A stretch of DNA of 64,000 bases from Pithys albifrons albifrons. Lineage: Eukaryota > Chordata > Aves > Passeriformes > Thamnophilidae. Positions 45,093-60,000 of this stretch are shown here, piece after piece; the stretch's first letter is position 1, and every line of letters starts with the position of its first letter. The translations under genes were made by a program, and so were the position numbers. Location of the stretch: positions 40,288,490 through 40,352,489 of the forward strand of contig NC_092459.1 in NCBI RefSeq assembly GCF_047495875.1, given 5' to 3'. Under the pieces are notes generated by a model. The model worked only from the letters and a program-made list of their open reading frames with translations. It made no database searches and was not told where the DNA came from.

Positions 45093-47821
45093 CCCGTGCC
45101 ACAGATGGCAAGGCAGGGAAAACAAGCGGTGTAGCTTCAGTGTTCAAGGACAGTAATGTTGTGATACAAGATGAAAGGAAAAAAATACTTTTAAACAATA
45201 TAGTGTTCCAAACGGGATGTTTTATTTACATGTTTGTCAAATAATATATAACAGATGAAAAGCCAAAATTAATAGATGAAAAATGGCAGCTTTACTCTGA
45301 GAAACTTGTTAAAGCACCTAGGATAGAGTCAAAAACTGATCAGACTTGTGTTTGTTTTTTAAATACAGTTTGTGTAAGACCCTGTTTACTTAGTAATATT
45401 TGCAATTAGAAAGCTACAAATAAAATGTACCATGCATCAGTACTGTAGTAAAATTCTAAATCTACTATTTATTATTTAAATACCTGCTGAGCAGAGTCAG
45501 ACTATTGGTTCAAACATATGAAAAAAAGGAAATGAATGAAAACAAGATGAAACTTTCAACATGCTTGATTTATTGCTCACAAGCATTTTGCACTCAGTGA
45601 CAGGGGGGTTTTGATTACTTAGACTGTCTTTTGTAAAAGTGCAGGCATACATGAACATATCAGGGATTATTCCTATGCATAAATGACAGTAGAATCAGAA
45701 CTCAGCTCTGTGGAATGGCTAAACAGGGAATGGCAGACATGCACTTGGTGGTTTTGTTACAGAGTTCACTACAGTGATCCCCAGGTTACACAGCTCAAAC
45801 CCAAAATATTGCCTACCCTAGCAAAGAAATGAGGTCACTGTTAAAAAGTCATAAACCTACTCAAAGCAAATGCTTCTCTCTTTTCTTTCAAAAGCAGTAC
45901 TAGAAAAATATTGGAAGCTGCCACAGATATAAGAAACATTCTTGACACTTAAAAAGTTAGTTTTTCTACTGCTATGCATGAAGACAGAAGTGTTTTTAAG
46001 TTTACAGTGGAATGTATACCACATAGCCTTGAAGTAGTTGCAATGCATTCCAAATGTTGTAACATAGACGTTCACTTGTACTTTTTACATAATCTTGTGC
46101 AAGGGAAGTGCTTTGACTTGCACACACACACATCCATCTGAAAATATATTGTATAATCTTTCTTTACAAAAAAACAGATTATGAAGCATTTTAAACAATC
46201 ACTTCCCAGCATTTCTGCAGTTTGTTTATATACCAACAGGAGAGGCACCAACAGGTAGAATGACAGCCTAAGACACGGTAAATAGATACAGAGGAAAAAA
46301 TAATCCATTCTAGAATAATTAAATTGAAATAGTTGTACCAAAAATTAGTGGCATTTCTTTCACATAGATATATAAATCTTTGTACAGATGCATAAATGTG
46401 TGCAGGGTACAGCAAAAGAGTGTCCAGCTATTGAAAACTGAGGAATATCAAATCTTTTTTTAATAAGGGCTCCTGTAAAGCTGTTTTTCTGAGGTGTGCT
46501 ATTTCAGTTAAAATTGGATTTGTTACTTTTTGCTAACAAAAGAGTTGTATTCAAATGCTTTGTTTGTTCCCATTTTAATACATCTTAGAGTTTCTCCTCA
46601 AGAAATTATTCTTTTCCCAATCCTGTTTTGTTACCAATATGTTCAAGTAAGATTTTTATAATGGTTTGAGAATGTAGATGCATTAATTTCGTGTTCCCTT
46701 ATGATTCAGTTTGTGTTAGTATAAAAAAGAAGTCCAAAGAGAAGCAAATGGTGAAGTTAAGACATTTCAGCCATTTAATGAATTTATAAACCACTCTCAC
46801 CTGCTACCACTTGAAATCCATAAGCAAGAGCACTTCATTGATACACACAGAGGGTGCAGATGGGGAAAGGGAGGAAGGTTTGGCAGACTGCGTGGATTTA
46901 ATTTTCTAAACAAAGGCAATTACAGTGTGTACATTTTGGGTAGCAAAGTTCAGGGTTTGTTTTTCCTTCACCACTATTTGTAGCCCTTTCTTAGGAGAAC
47001 AGACTTATGCAAACATGATGTCTGTACATGTATTGGTGTTAGGTTAGTATAATAAAATTCCCCATCACTTTCTGCCACATTTGGCATAAATTATATATAA
47101 ATCCAAAGACAACTAAGTTCTTTCTGAGGAGACAAAACTTACAATCTGTACTAACTCCTTAGGTGATGCAGCGGTCTCTGCTGATGTCTCTGTTTGGGGA
47201 AATTTTTGTAGGGGTTCCAATTTTCCTTATGCAAATCAAGGTTTACTTACTGATGACTGAGGGAATATTTAACTTGCATTCTTTCTGTTTTAAAAGCACT
47301 GTCTTTGACTGGTCAGCAAAAAGCTGCTCAGGAGTCACAGCTTTTCTCAGTTGCCTGTACTGCAGTCTGCAGGCAGAGCCATGTGGTGCAGGGACAGGCC
47401 AGACTGAAGCTACAGCAGCTCTTCCTGTGAGAGCTTTGTGAGTTCACTGAACGCAAGTGATGGGACTGGGAACCACTAGATTGTGGTTAAGGATCAGTGA
47501 AAGGAAAGACATTGACACAAACTATTATGCAGACCCTGAAAACATAAAAGATGAGACTGATGAAGAAAGACAGCAGTGCCCTTGTGAGCAGAGAAGGGTG
47601 GTATGAAGAGAAAGCCATTTCTAAGCTATTCCATATGAAGATGCAGGCCACAGTGCTTTCTCCCACTGTGCTTTCCCAGGGTGGGGGACCACAAAAGCAC
47701 AGTGTTGCTCTGTAAGAGTAGATGCAGTAGGCCTGAAAAGATTTTTGGTTGGTAACATAATATACTGTAAGGAGAGTCTTTAACTTTCAAGCTCTTCACT
47801 TAAATTCTTTAAAGAGAGAGT

Positions 47822-48000
47822 AATCAGGCATTGAAATGGGCTGCCCAGAGAGGTGGTGGATTCACCATCCCCGGAGGTTTTTAAACTGAGATTGGACGTG
47901 GCACTGAGTGCCATGATCTGGTAAATGGACTGGAGTTGGACCAAGGGTTGGACTTGATGATCTCGGAGGTCTTTGCCAACCCAATCGATTCTATGATTCT
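47822..48000 (+). mobile_element. CR1 LINE 3' fragment
   Basis: This is the only plus-orientation CR1 piece: gggctgcccagagaggtggt to aacccaatcgattctatgat. It is 5' truncated and belongs to the same subfamily as the copies at 8608 and 36473. Confidence 0.93.
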
Positions 48001-50604
48001 GAAAACACGTAGCTTTTCAATAGTGTGCACACATCTGGCAGTTGCAGGAAACTACAAGTTCCTAGACTACAGAATCATATTTAACATTCTAGCACACACA
48101 GGATGTACACCCCTCTTTTCCCAGAATGCTCTGAGCTTCTTTTGCAATTCCTGATTTTTAATTATAGTAAGTCTTAAATATGCACATTTATGTACAATCA
48201 GTTGCTTTGGAGGCAAATTTTACACCCAAACCCTCTCAAACCTATGTCTTAAATCACACTGTGACTCGCATCTAAATTTGTGTATGACATCTTGCATTTA
48301 GTCATCATTTTTCATTTTGAAGGCACAGCTTCACGTATTGCCCTCATTTTTAGAGAATATTTCCTTCTATAATATTTTCGTACCAGTTCCTGACTCTGAG
48401 CTTACTAGAGCTTCTGCTAACACAGTTTTCATTTCAACTCACAAAACCTCATCCAGAAGGAACAATGCTGGCTATCTTGGATAAAGGCATTGGCTTTTTT
48501 TCCATGTCACTTTCTCACCATGTTCAATAAATTAATACAAGGAAATGTTCCCTGGCTGTTAATGAGATAATCCTGCCAGCATCTTTTATGGCATCCTAGT
48601 CAGTATGTCCACTTGGGAAAATTTCAGTGGTCCAAACAGTTTGTAAACTCCGTTTAAAAAGAAGTGAAGACCAGCCCAAGAATTTCCTGAAAATAACATA
48701 AAAAGTAACAGATTAAGAACCTTGTTCTGTTTCTCTCCTAGTTTTGCAGTCTAGGGAGGCAGTTCTAGGCAAAAAGAAGGAGATCAATACAGGTACTTAA
48801 GTTCATTAATTTTACACAAGTCAGCAAAGTGAGGAATGTGAGGCCTTAGCTGGTCAGTCTGTCTGCTTTAAAGTGGAGGAAATGCAGTGCATCTGTGCCC
48901 TCCTAGCAAGATTATGTAGCAGAATGAAACTTAGTTGCTATGACTGTTACCCAGAGCTAATTTTGAGTTTTGCTCAGTTGTCTACAATGAGGAGGAAGGT
49001 GAGTGTGTAGGTAGATGAAGGGTATGGGAAGATAAGAAGCTAAAAGAGAATTAAGGTACTTCCACCAACTCTTACCTAAACATTGGTTTTTGTTTTTTTT
49101 TCTTAGTGCAGACTCAGGTTAGGATGTGGTCAGCTGGAATACAGATGTCTAAAGCTGACTGCTTGGTTTCTCTGAGTTTTACTACTTTTGGGTAGACTGA
49201 AACAATTTCAATTTGTGGAAGGAAAAAATTACTGTTTTGGCCAAAATGCATAGTCTAATTGCAGCCTAAACAAAGGAGCTTTCCTTTGGAAAATAAAATC
49301 CTTTGCAACCAGGGGCTCATCAGCATTATCAGCTGATATGGCTTAACAATTCTTAGTGTCTCCACAAGGATGTGCAAGTAATGTGACTGTAAAACACACT
49401 TCAGCAGTCTGAGCAAATGCAACTGTGGCAGGTCGTGCTGGGTTTTTATGCAAAGGAGTGCATGCAGGTGGGGTGAAGCTCTGAAACAGAACTAGAGAAC
49501 AGGACAGGCAGGCAGGTCGGTCTGACAACACATGGGGAGAGACAGCAATAGGGGCAGCATGCTTTCTCACAAACCCCCACATCTCCATAAAAAGGAACAC
49601 AGCAATCAAAAACCATAGTTTTTTCTGTACCAAAGAGCAAGTAAGACAGGATGGAACTGTTACAGAAGTAATTTGTATTTAAGTAACTGCTTGTTAATAA
49701 ATTAATTACCACATAACTTCAAAGTGGTTATCAGATCTTGACCTTCAAATTAATCTGTTACTCTCCAGGATGGAAATGAGAAATTACCAAAAGAAGTAAC
49801 AACTGAAACCAGGGCAGTCAAACACTCTACAGAAACCAGTTGCCACTAAGACACCTGCTGTCCCCCGCAGCTGACAAAAGGATGTCCAGACATGTATCAG
49901 AGGGCAAAAGGCATCATTTACTGTCCAACACACACACAGTGCAAAAATAATTTATAGTTTATTACTCCTGTGAGAAAAGTATTCAGGAACACTTAAACAA
50001 ATTCATGTTTGGAACCAAAAGTAACAGAATTTACTGAGTTATGCTTAAACTCCATACTTATACAAGCTTATATGCTGTACATTGTCATAATTATGAAGCT
50101 GAAAAATTACTAAATACAGAAGTATTTGCAAATAACTTTCCTACTAGATAGATAAATTGATGGATTTATGGTGTGTGTATATATCTCAGAGGATATACAT
50201 ATGCACACCAAGTATATATTTATATTGAAACAGGAGCACATTGCTATACCATTGCCAGCTGGAGACAGCTGAAAGGATACTGGGTATCTGAAGATTCACT
50301 GTCACTTAGTAGAAATCATCTTTCCCAGTCTTTTCCCAGCTCTTACTGGGAAAGTGCACTGAAGTATTACCCAGAGACAGCTGTTGTTACTCCATTCTGA
50401 AAGGACTTTGCTTTCCAAATACTAAACGTAGAAGAGACACAATTTGGCAGGTTCCTGTTTGCAGGAATCTTAAGAGCTGACATCCAACCCAGTGATGGGA
50501 AGGGTCTGGACTAGATCACAGAAAACTGAAATACGCTGTATTGTTACTGTACACCAGCAAATCCAGGCACTTAACGCTTCTAGAACTATAGGTGAAAGAT
50601 TATC

Positions 50605-50610
50605 TTTATT
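50605..50610 (-). terminator. USP45: possible USP45 polyadenylation signal
   Basis: A minus-strand AATAAA about 280 bases past the stop. Others lie further left, so longer 3' UTRs are possible. Confidence 0.45.
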
Positions 50611-50890
50611 ATAGTCAAAAACAAACTTTCCCTAGACCTCAGTAGGATAGGACATCATCTTACATTCTAACAGTACTGTATTTTAATGAACCCAGGAATT
50701 TTAAATGTTTGGCAAAGTGCATACTTTAAGAGAACTATTCAGATAGTTGTCATAGCTTGACTGATTCAAAGCAAACACATAAATTCTCTACAAGATAAAG
50801 GCACAACATTTACAGGTACTCTTACCACTGCAGCTTTAAGTAAGATAAACTAAGTAACTGCTACCATCTTTGAAATAAAATTGTTAAGAA

Positions 50891-51024
50891 TTATAGTAAT
50901 AATCTTTCATAAAAAAGTAGATATGCTTGTGCATTTAGTACTCTTGATTCTGGAACCACCTGAACGTGGGCATCACTAACATAGACCCACTGTCCTCCTG
51001 AGGCTCCCATGGCTTCTTTTAAAC
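50891..51024 (-). CDS. USP45: USP45 last exon (C-terminus and stop)
   Basis: It encodes [20 protein letters not shown] and [20 protein letters not shown], then LLL and TAA. The Asp of VSDAHV occupies the third position of the USP catalytic triad. One residue is added at the end relative to human. Confidence 0.97.
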
Positions 51025-54000
51025 CTGAAATGCAGAAGCAAAAGAAGTTGTTTCTTGTCTTTATTATCATCATCAAACAAATATAGTGAATATTTCAAAT
51101 AGCAAGAGAAGCCTCAAACCCATAAGAATAATTCATTACTTAGATGCAGTCCACTATTCATAGTTTGAAATTTACATGTCAAAGAGCAGTATAAGAGAAA
51201 TTAGTGGAAGACAATGCTTACAACAAAAGCATGCTGCCAGGGCTTTTTTCAGATTTTTTTGGAAGGCCTTAGACATTTCAGGGACAACTTGCTGAGTATA
51301 TACTAATACAGTATTATACTAGAATACAACCAGTTCTGACATAGGAAATCTTATTTTGAAAGCTGACCAGTGTGAAACTGAAAACACAAAAATATCCAAT
51401 TTCTTCTAGTAATCATTGCAAAACAAGCATAAGACTGAAGGAAACTTCAGTTTCAAGAATAATTTAAAAGATTGTCTTTCTGGGAAATGAGCTTGAAATG
51501 TAAAGTGATACCACATAGTATAAACAGCATAATATTTATTCTCACTCCCCCTCAAGAAGGGAAATAGTAAATATATTTACCTAACTTGGACAACTTAACA
51601 TATTCTTGCCCCAACAGATCCTTCACTAACACATTCTACCTTGGAACCTTATTTCATTCTGCATATCCAAAAAATATTAATAAGAACTAGTGTGCTGTTC
51701 TCAAAATACCAACAGAAACCCTACACCAAACCTTGTCTCCTCCATCAAAAAGCTTCTTGCTGTTCACATTAAACCAGAGGATTCCAGATTTTTAAGCATT
51801 AAAAAATTTTCAATCCTAAGATAAATAAAATACCCAGATATTCAGAAAATTTAATTTAATGTCATGGATTTGACTCTTGTACTGAACACTGTCAAATACC
51901 GAATATGCCAAATAATTACATTTTACCAGGCACAACTGTTCAACTGGGTATATTATTTTGAATAGAAAAGAGAGGAGAGTTTTCTGTTTAGTAACTGAGT
52001 TGGAATTCCATTATTCACTCAGCTCTATGTGGAATTAATAGCAGAAGCAGGTCATGTACTGGGTGCAACAAAAAAAGAGTAATTCAAAGAATCATATGTT
52101 GGTTTGGATTGGAAGGGACCTTAAAGATCATCTAGTCCCAACCCCCCTGCAGGGATCCCCCCCCCACCAGACCAGGGTGCTCAGAGCTCCATCCAGGCTG
52201 GCCTTGGACACTTCCAGGGATGGGGTTTCTACAACTTCTCTAAAAATCAGAGAACAATCTGAGCTAAAATATTATTTGCTATAAATCCCTGTAGCCAGGG
52301 GTTGCTTTTGGTTTTACAGAGAGGGAAAGGATGCTCTGTTTGTACATACCCAGAACATTTTTAGTGGTAGAAATGTGCTCTAGTAATTTCTTGGAGGATG
52401 TCCTGACTTTCACATATGCTGCATAATGACCACCTCTCATTGACCCACTGTGCTCCACTATTCCATAAAGACTGTATAGCACTCTGGCACCATCTGTAAC
52501 ATTCTGCATTCCCATAAACACAGAAAACAAGGGTGAATTATTTCACAATGAATTTTACAGCCATCTTAACTAGCTATCAACAGTATTACGTCAACAGAAG
52601 AAAACAGACATCTGCAGCATTTCCAGTGGTGAAATACATCTATTACAAACTTGCAGTAATCTTGTTAGTTGAATTTAGTTACCATGAAAGCAGTAATACT
52701 TGTCCTTAATGCTGTTGGATACACCAACACCGTCAGGGCACCACAGCTTAACTAACACTAGTTAACATCTGTCATATTCTTGATATGAATGGAATTGCAA
52801 ATAGTTACAATTCCGATCTCAAGACACTATATGAAAAATTCACTCTATAATTTCCCTAGAAAAGGAAGGAATCATAATCATTATAAATCCAGTTTTACTT
52901 GTGGTCAGGACAACAACTGTCGAAGCACAATAAAAGAAAAGATTTAAAATGGGTACCTTGCAAGATGCAGCACAAAATGGTGCTAAATCTAAAATCAGTG
53001 GGAAATCCACATGCCTGTTTACTTTCCGTAGACTCAAACCAGCCTTCCAAAAAAAAAAAAAGAAAAAAAATTACTTGAAAATATATATTTTTACCAGGAA
53101 GCTTTTTAAGGCTAAGATGTTTCAGTATACTTATAAAAGTAACCAAATCCACGAATAAGATTGTAACTGATTGAAACATTCTTTGTTATGTTTCACTGCA
53201 GTGCCTGCTACATATAGGCATGATAGACACTTAAGAGGTTTCCCTGGACACATCTGAACTGTGCTAATTGCACTCTGACGGTGTTACAACAATCACAGAA
53301 ACATCAGCATGTTTCAAATAGCGGTTCTACCTGGTCTCCATACAAAAAGCCAGTATCACTATGCACAAGGACACTTAGAAAACTCCTTGTTCACCAGTCG
53401 GGCAGAGGAATGTACAAGAGGGTTTTGGCCTCTTACCTGGTGGAATCTTTTCAGGTGGAGAATAAGAATAGCAGGAACTGAAGAAATCAGAAGCTGTTTC
53501 CGAGCATTTGTGTAGACACCTTCCATTTTCTTTTCTGTATTTATGAGTATCAAAATAATTTGTAAAGTGAAGGCAGTCACGTGGCATTTTTTAAACATTT
53601 GACAGATTAGATCTATGTTGCGATGATTTTGTACTTGTTACATAAAACACAAGGGAAATTTTGTGGAGTAACTGAAGAATATTTTCTATTTTTTCTACTT
53701 GTTAATAAACATAATCTGCCAAATCTGAGCATTAATTTACTAGTCTTGTGTAAATCAGATCAAAAATTGGAAGCCTGTACACTATCTAGGTCAGCTTGCA
53801 CACTGAGATACCTACATTGTCTGTTACTGTAGCACCCAACTCTCATGTTAAAACCTGAAATAAAGGGATGATCACTGGACAAAAACTGGAAGACACAGGT
53901 CTCTTATCTATGCTAATGTCCTAATCACTAAGAGTTTAAATTTCCATTATTCAGTTCTTTCCGAATGATTACATACTTCACAGGTATTTCAGAGAAAGGT

Positions 54001-57000
54001 CTAAGGAGGGCTGTGTACTTCAGGATGCCTCATAACCCGCTGGCTTGAGTACACAGGACTATGATATGTGGACTCCAGTCCCCATATGGTGCAGAGGACA
54101 CTGAACACAGGGCTCTTACCAAAAGTAGCTCAGGGGTAAAAGAGAACATGCTATCAGCATTTATTTTTGCAGGAAAAAAAATAATTAATTTACTAGTTTT
54201 ATGTATGTTCAAAGGAAAATATTTCATTTGAGGTAGAATGGAGCATTTAATGTAAATTGACTTCTTACATATTTTGTTTTAGAAGGAAAAAAAAATAAGA
54301 TTAGTTGTAAACTGATTTTCCTTTTCCATTTTCCATGGTGCCTGTGGAACCAAAGTATTATTTATATAGTACTTACAGTCCAGTGATGATAAAGGAATTA
54401 TAAAATAGTATGTTTAGATTAAGTTTTCTGAATTTACTCATGTTTAACTTGTATCTCTCCACATATCCATAAATGCACAGCAAATGGGAAAATTTTTGTT
54501 ACTGTAAGACCTCCCTTTATATTTTATTGACAAACAATCACAAGAGCTTAATTTTTCATCCTTCTGAATGTCTACACATAAAAAAATCCTCCAGTCCTTT
54601 GAAAAAGTTTAGTTTTCATTAAATTGTTTTTCTAACTCAGTGAACTCTAATGGTCTACTTGGGCTATACAAACATTGAGGAAAACATTGTTAAAAGAAGG
54701 TAGTTCTCCTTCATCTCCATTCTTACAAATCTTTGTAAGTTTTTTCCCCCTTTCATGAGAAGTGTCTTTTTTGCCCCTTTTCCACACTTAATTAGATTAC
54801 TTCTCTGAGTACATAAGCTACTGAGGCTGAATATTACAGCAGTTATTTCAAAGCTTTGAGGATTGTAAGGAACAGAAACATGAGTAAAGATTACTATCCA
54901 ACAATGCACATATTGTTCCATCTTTAAATTCCCTATCTTGGATAGAATAAACATGCAAAGTAAATTCTACGTTACATCTCCATTTATGTTCTAATAAAAA
55001 ATTCAGTGTTGTTGTCACTGCCTGATGAATTTTTGAGTTGTTACAAGCAAGTTCTGCTTAGGGAGACATTTTCTATTTAGCCACAATGTGGGGAGGCACA
55101 TGCTGGAGTGCTGGAACAGCAGCCAGCACACAGGTTTTGGAAGGCAATGCTGGTAATTGTACAGAGAGGTACAAGCACTTTACCTGTGGAGTTAGTTTTC
55201 TTCTGATACTTCTGTTTTCTTTCTGTGCAGCTCTCACATAAAAGTTTGTTGTTCCCCATTAAGAGCTCTACAGAGGTGAACTGGTAAAGGCAGGACTGAA
55301 CAGAACATTCCTTTGAGCTAGTTATGTAGCTTTGGGAAAGTGTCTGGAAAGCATTTTGAGGGTTTGGGGATAGTGAGGATTTGTCTACTGAGAACATGGA
55401 ATTATTGGATAAACCTAATGTGGGATCTCCACGGCTCGATTTTTTGTCTTCATTTACAGGATCACAGAAGCCAAGTTTGGATATGGCACTGGAAATCACC
55501 TCTTCATTACTGTCACTTGGCCTGTTGTGCGACATTTTAACGTTAATGTGGCTGAGGTGCAAACCAGACGTGTTGCTGGGTGGGCTCAAAGCTGTTTGCT
55601 TAGAAGCACTTTCGCTTTCTGAGGCTTCACTGTCTGCATCAAAGCTGCTCTCGGAGCGGCTGGCTTCCTTCTCACTGCCCTCCGTCTGGCTCCCATTGAC
55701 AGCTGAGTCAGCTGTTGTGTCTTTGGAGTACAGGATGCCAGAGCTACCTTCCAGCTCAAGCTTTTTGTTTTTCTCCTGCATGATAACAGGACTTCTTTCT
55801 TCTTCCTTTGAGGAAGCTTTTCTGACAAGCCGTCTGTCATGGTTCAACTGGTTCTGTAAATTATGGCATTATTATTTCAGTAATAGAGGGGAGAAACAGA
55901 AAACAGATTTTTAGTCTAACATAACTTTTGAAACATGACAAATTCAAAGCAAATTCTTGGGGGTTTATAGTGTTTTATATTCTCCATCTCTCATACATTT
56001 AAGCTAGTTGATTTTCTTAACATCTTTTTAAACTAATTTTGTATTAGAAACCTACATCCCAGTCAGCGAAGAGCAATATACTTACTGTGAGATCAATACT
56101 TCTAATTACTATTTACAACTAATTACTCTCACTTTGTGGCAGCTGTGGATGGCCCGTTTGAAGTGGTATTCACTTAATCTAAGCCTCTAAAAGGTTCTCA
56201 AATTTTAGCTAGTCCCCTCGCCTCGCAACTGAGGCCTTAGTCCATGAGTGGCTCCAGAATAAAGTTCAGCTCACTTTGTAGGCACCTGCTGTAGAATTAA
56301 CTAAAACATCCCTTGCAATTTGTATATTACCTGAAGTTGGGTTTTTTTTAATCAAGATTGCAAAAAGAAAGAAAAAGGTTGCTGCCACAGAAAACTACTC
56401 CTTTAGATAAAAGCAGAAAACAAACTTGCCATAATTTTACATGATTTAGGTGAAATGTTTCTGATTCTTTTCTTTCCTTCTTTTGTTTGGCTACCTTCCA
56501 AAAGAAATTAGCAACTTTCCTTCCCCTTTGTTTTTCCTTTATTTGAATTAGATCAAAATTCCAGTGGTGCTAGTGGGAATCCTTCCATTCACCTCAACAG
56601 TCTGAGCTGTAGGCCTTTTCTCCTACAATGATCAGTTTCTGCACTACTTTTTTCCATCCTTTCTATTGCATGTCCTTTTTCTACTGCTGTCTCATTCCCT
56701 TCTCCTGTCATTCTTTTATATGGTTATTCTGTTGTATTTTTATTTCACAAGTATTTAATGTGTTAGGACCTGATTCAGGAGAGTATCTATGGTTCCATCA
56801 GGGCACAAACCCTTGCAACTGTCTCAAAATCAACAAGAATTGAAACTAGGTTGCAGAATTTTGTTCTCCTTACAAATGAAACCCTGTAACTGAAAACTAA
56901 GTGGTTACCAATGACTGTCAGTTCTCATATGCTTCTAATAATGACCTAAATATTTTTAAACTAGTCTATGTCGGCTACATGTTGTAACATTATGGAGAAA

Positions 57001-60000
57001 CATATCTTTGGTTTCTCTTTTTATGTCACACATGTATACAAAAAAAAACCACTAAGAGGTATCCAAATTCCCTAGAAATTCCCAGTTGTCCTAGAAACTT
57101 CAGAATAAACTCAAAATGACTGGTTAGTGTATTTAAGTTCTTACCTTATCTTTTGTTAAAGTGTGTTTCTTGACAATTTTGGGTTGATTATTCAGTGTAC
57201 TGATAGAAGAAGAGTTATACTGACCAAGATCTGCCTCCTGTACACTTTTAGCTTTACCTGTTCTTCCCAAAGGCACAGGTTTTGCAACCTAAGAAATTAG
57301 ACACGAAATTAGGGAAGGTGGTATGTCAATTTTGTGTTCCTTTGCAACCTACAGAAAGATGAATGTAGTGGGTTTTTTTCCTTTACTTTAGAAAACGTTG
57401 ACCTACATAAAACTAATTAGCTGGCCCCCAAATTGTGATATAAGACTACTTTCTCATTTTTTTATCATAAACTCACTGTCAGCATCTTTGAAGAATCAAC
57501 TGAAAAGCACAAGGAATAAGAATGACCCAAAATTCCAACACATGCATGGCTGTACAAGATGTGACTTAATCAAAGGGGACACAGCTCCCCCATAAGTCAG
57601 TCTCTGGTGCAGCCAACCACCTTATGCCATGATGAAGGAGCTCCCACATGCTGCCCATCATGTTACTGGCAGCAGCATGTTAAGGAAAGCAGCCATTATA
57701 AAGGAATGCCCATCCTCAACTAAGTACAGTGACTGCTAAACACCCACTGAAATCCCTCTGAAAGAGATCCCACGAAGTTCCCCTGTTACACAAGGTGAGC
57801 AGGAACCACAGGAGCCCAGATACACAAAATGCTCTTAAAGCTTTAACTCCTGCAAGCATCTGCACTCAAGGCACCAACAAAGATGAAGAATTTTTTATGA
57901 GCAAAACTGGTGTTAGGAGAAGAATACACTTTACTGAGAAATAAATGCTACATTAAATACTCTCCCCTAAATATAGATGAATATATGCAGGATGGGGGAA
58001 GAACCACTCCCAACTCACCCCCACTCTCTCAAATGAAAACCCCAAGTCCTGCAAAACCAGACTACAAGCCTCCAAAGGAACAGACTTCCTCTGCAGCTCA
58101 TGGAGGCATTCTGTGAAATGCTGAAAACACCAGAATAAATATATTCCATGATCAATTTTTACAGTCTTATCCTGTAGGTAAACTCCAGTCCAAGGGACTC
58201 AGGTTCTCTAGATGCAAACCAAAAGGCTAGAATCTAACTTCCTGGACCTCCAAAAATGTTTATAATAATTCTGTTCACATAAATATACTCTAGTAAATTA
58301 AGCTAATCTCAGACCTATATAGTCTGTAAATTACTATGATCATTCAGTCCAAGTTTGGACTAATTTAAAATATATGCACTTAAGACATTGTATGTCTGTG
58401 TATAAAAAGAAAATAATGAGCAGATGTGTAACAGTACATGAATTTATGGACGAAGTTACATTTTCAGGCTTGAAATCAAAACTCTGTGTATATACAATAA
58501 TATCTTCATAAAGGTATCTAAAAAAAATCCACTGGAAGCAACAGTTACTTATTATATATTCTGTTTCTTACCCTCTCTTCTATTATAGGAAGTGAAAGAT
58601 CAATGAAAGGTTCTTTTACTGTTGAAATCTTGAAGAGAAAGAGAAAGTGCATTTAAACGCAAAGAACATTACACAGGTTTAGCACATAGCTCCCTTTATT
58701 TAATCAATGTATTATCAGAAACTATACAAAGAGCTAATTAGTAGATGTATCAAACTAGAATGAAGAACTTCCCAATAACGTTTTTAAAATGTTACTAAGT
58801 TAGCTCTAATTTTTTTCCTAGCACTGCACAAAATTTCAGCATACAGACACAAAGGGCCAGGCCATTCACCTGGGTATGGACACAGAAGCACTGTGGTGCT
58901 CAGTTTCTTTGAGCTTCAGACAGATTTTCAAGTCACGTGGGCCCCTGTGGTATAATTTTGAAGAATGTTGCTTTTTAGAGTTTCCTGATTCTGGACACTT
59001 CTGCACAGGCGTTTGACCTCATACAGTGTTATGCAGCAGGGACTGGTTAGAGACAGGTGACAGGTTCTAACCTCGTGCCTCAGCTAAGATTAAGTCAGTC
59101 TTACTGGTTACTGTCAAAAGCTTTGTTAGCTTTTTTCACACCATAATATATTTTAGTGTTGTTAAAATAAATCCAATTACTGGGGAAAACTGGATTGAAA
59201 AAAAAACAACCTTCTTTTTTGTACTGAGGCTGTATTTTGCCATCTATAAACTGGAAACTTGTATATATATGTATATGTATGGTCAGATTTGGGCAAGGCT
59301 CTCCCCACGTGGGTGTGCCCTTCCAGCCTGTGCAGTGGATTTTTTAGGTGAGGCACAGCGTGTGCAGAACTGGCCCCACCGTTTAAGTCCTGAGGTCCAT
59401 CTGCCACGGCCCAGCGAGCTTGGACAGTGACAGTGAAGTCCTCAGGACTGTCCCAGCACCCGGTACTAACCGGGGCTGACCCTGCTGAGCATCCGAGATG
59501 TGACGGGATGGGATGGCAGGGAGGCATTGAACTGCCACGGGACGGTCCCACTGAGACTCGAACTCAGGACCCTGGGATTCGGCATCCAGAGTGTTCTCCT
59601 TTACACCACAGGACCACCCTACTGGAAACATAGGTATCTTGCAAACCATACCTAAAGACAATCTCTTTCAGCACTTTCCATCTGCCTTTATCACTAAGTT
59701 CCTTAAGCTCTCTCCCTTGCTCTTCTCAAATGCCTTCCAAAACTGACTTATCTTACCTCTGGAAAGACTGTGAAAAATAAAACCTTAAAAAAAAAAAAGT
59801 AAAAATCATGTTGCATTTAAGTCACTGAACAGAGTCATACCCTCAATTACTGTCACCGTGTCCCTTCTCTTGTATTTGTGACCCTGTCTTCCCCCTATGA
59901 CATTTGATATGGACTGCAGGCTTATTTTTACCTGTTGTACGAGGGAATCAGGACGGTTTAGGTTCCAGTAAAGCAATAAATGAGATCAAAAGCTTTGCAA

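Larger units (their letters stand above)
43781..50604. other. intergenic region between USP45 3' end and PNISR promoter
   Basis: AT-rich unique sequence containing one SINE (44734-45092) and one CR1 (47822-48000). I see no supported exon in it. Confidence 0.6.

Noticed and set aside
59541..59615. A real tRNA gene
   Set aside because: The acceptor arms do not pair well, the anticodon region is altered, and it is the head of a dispersed element.
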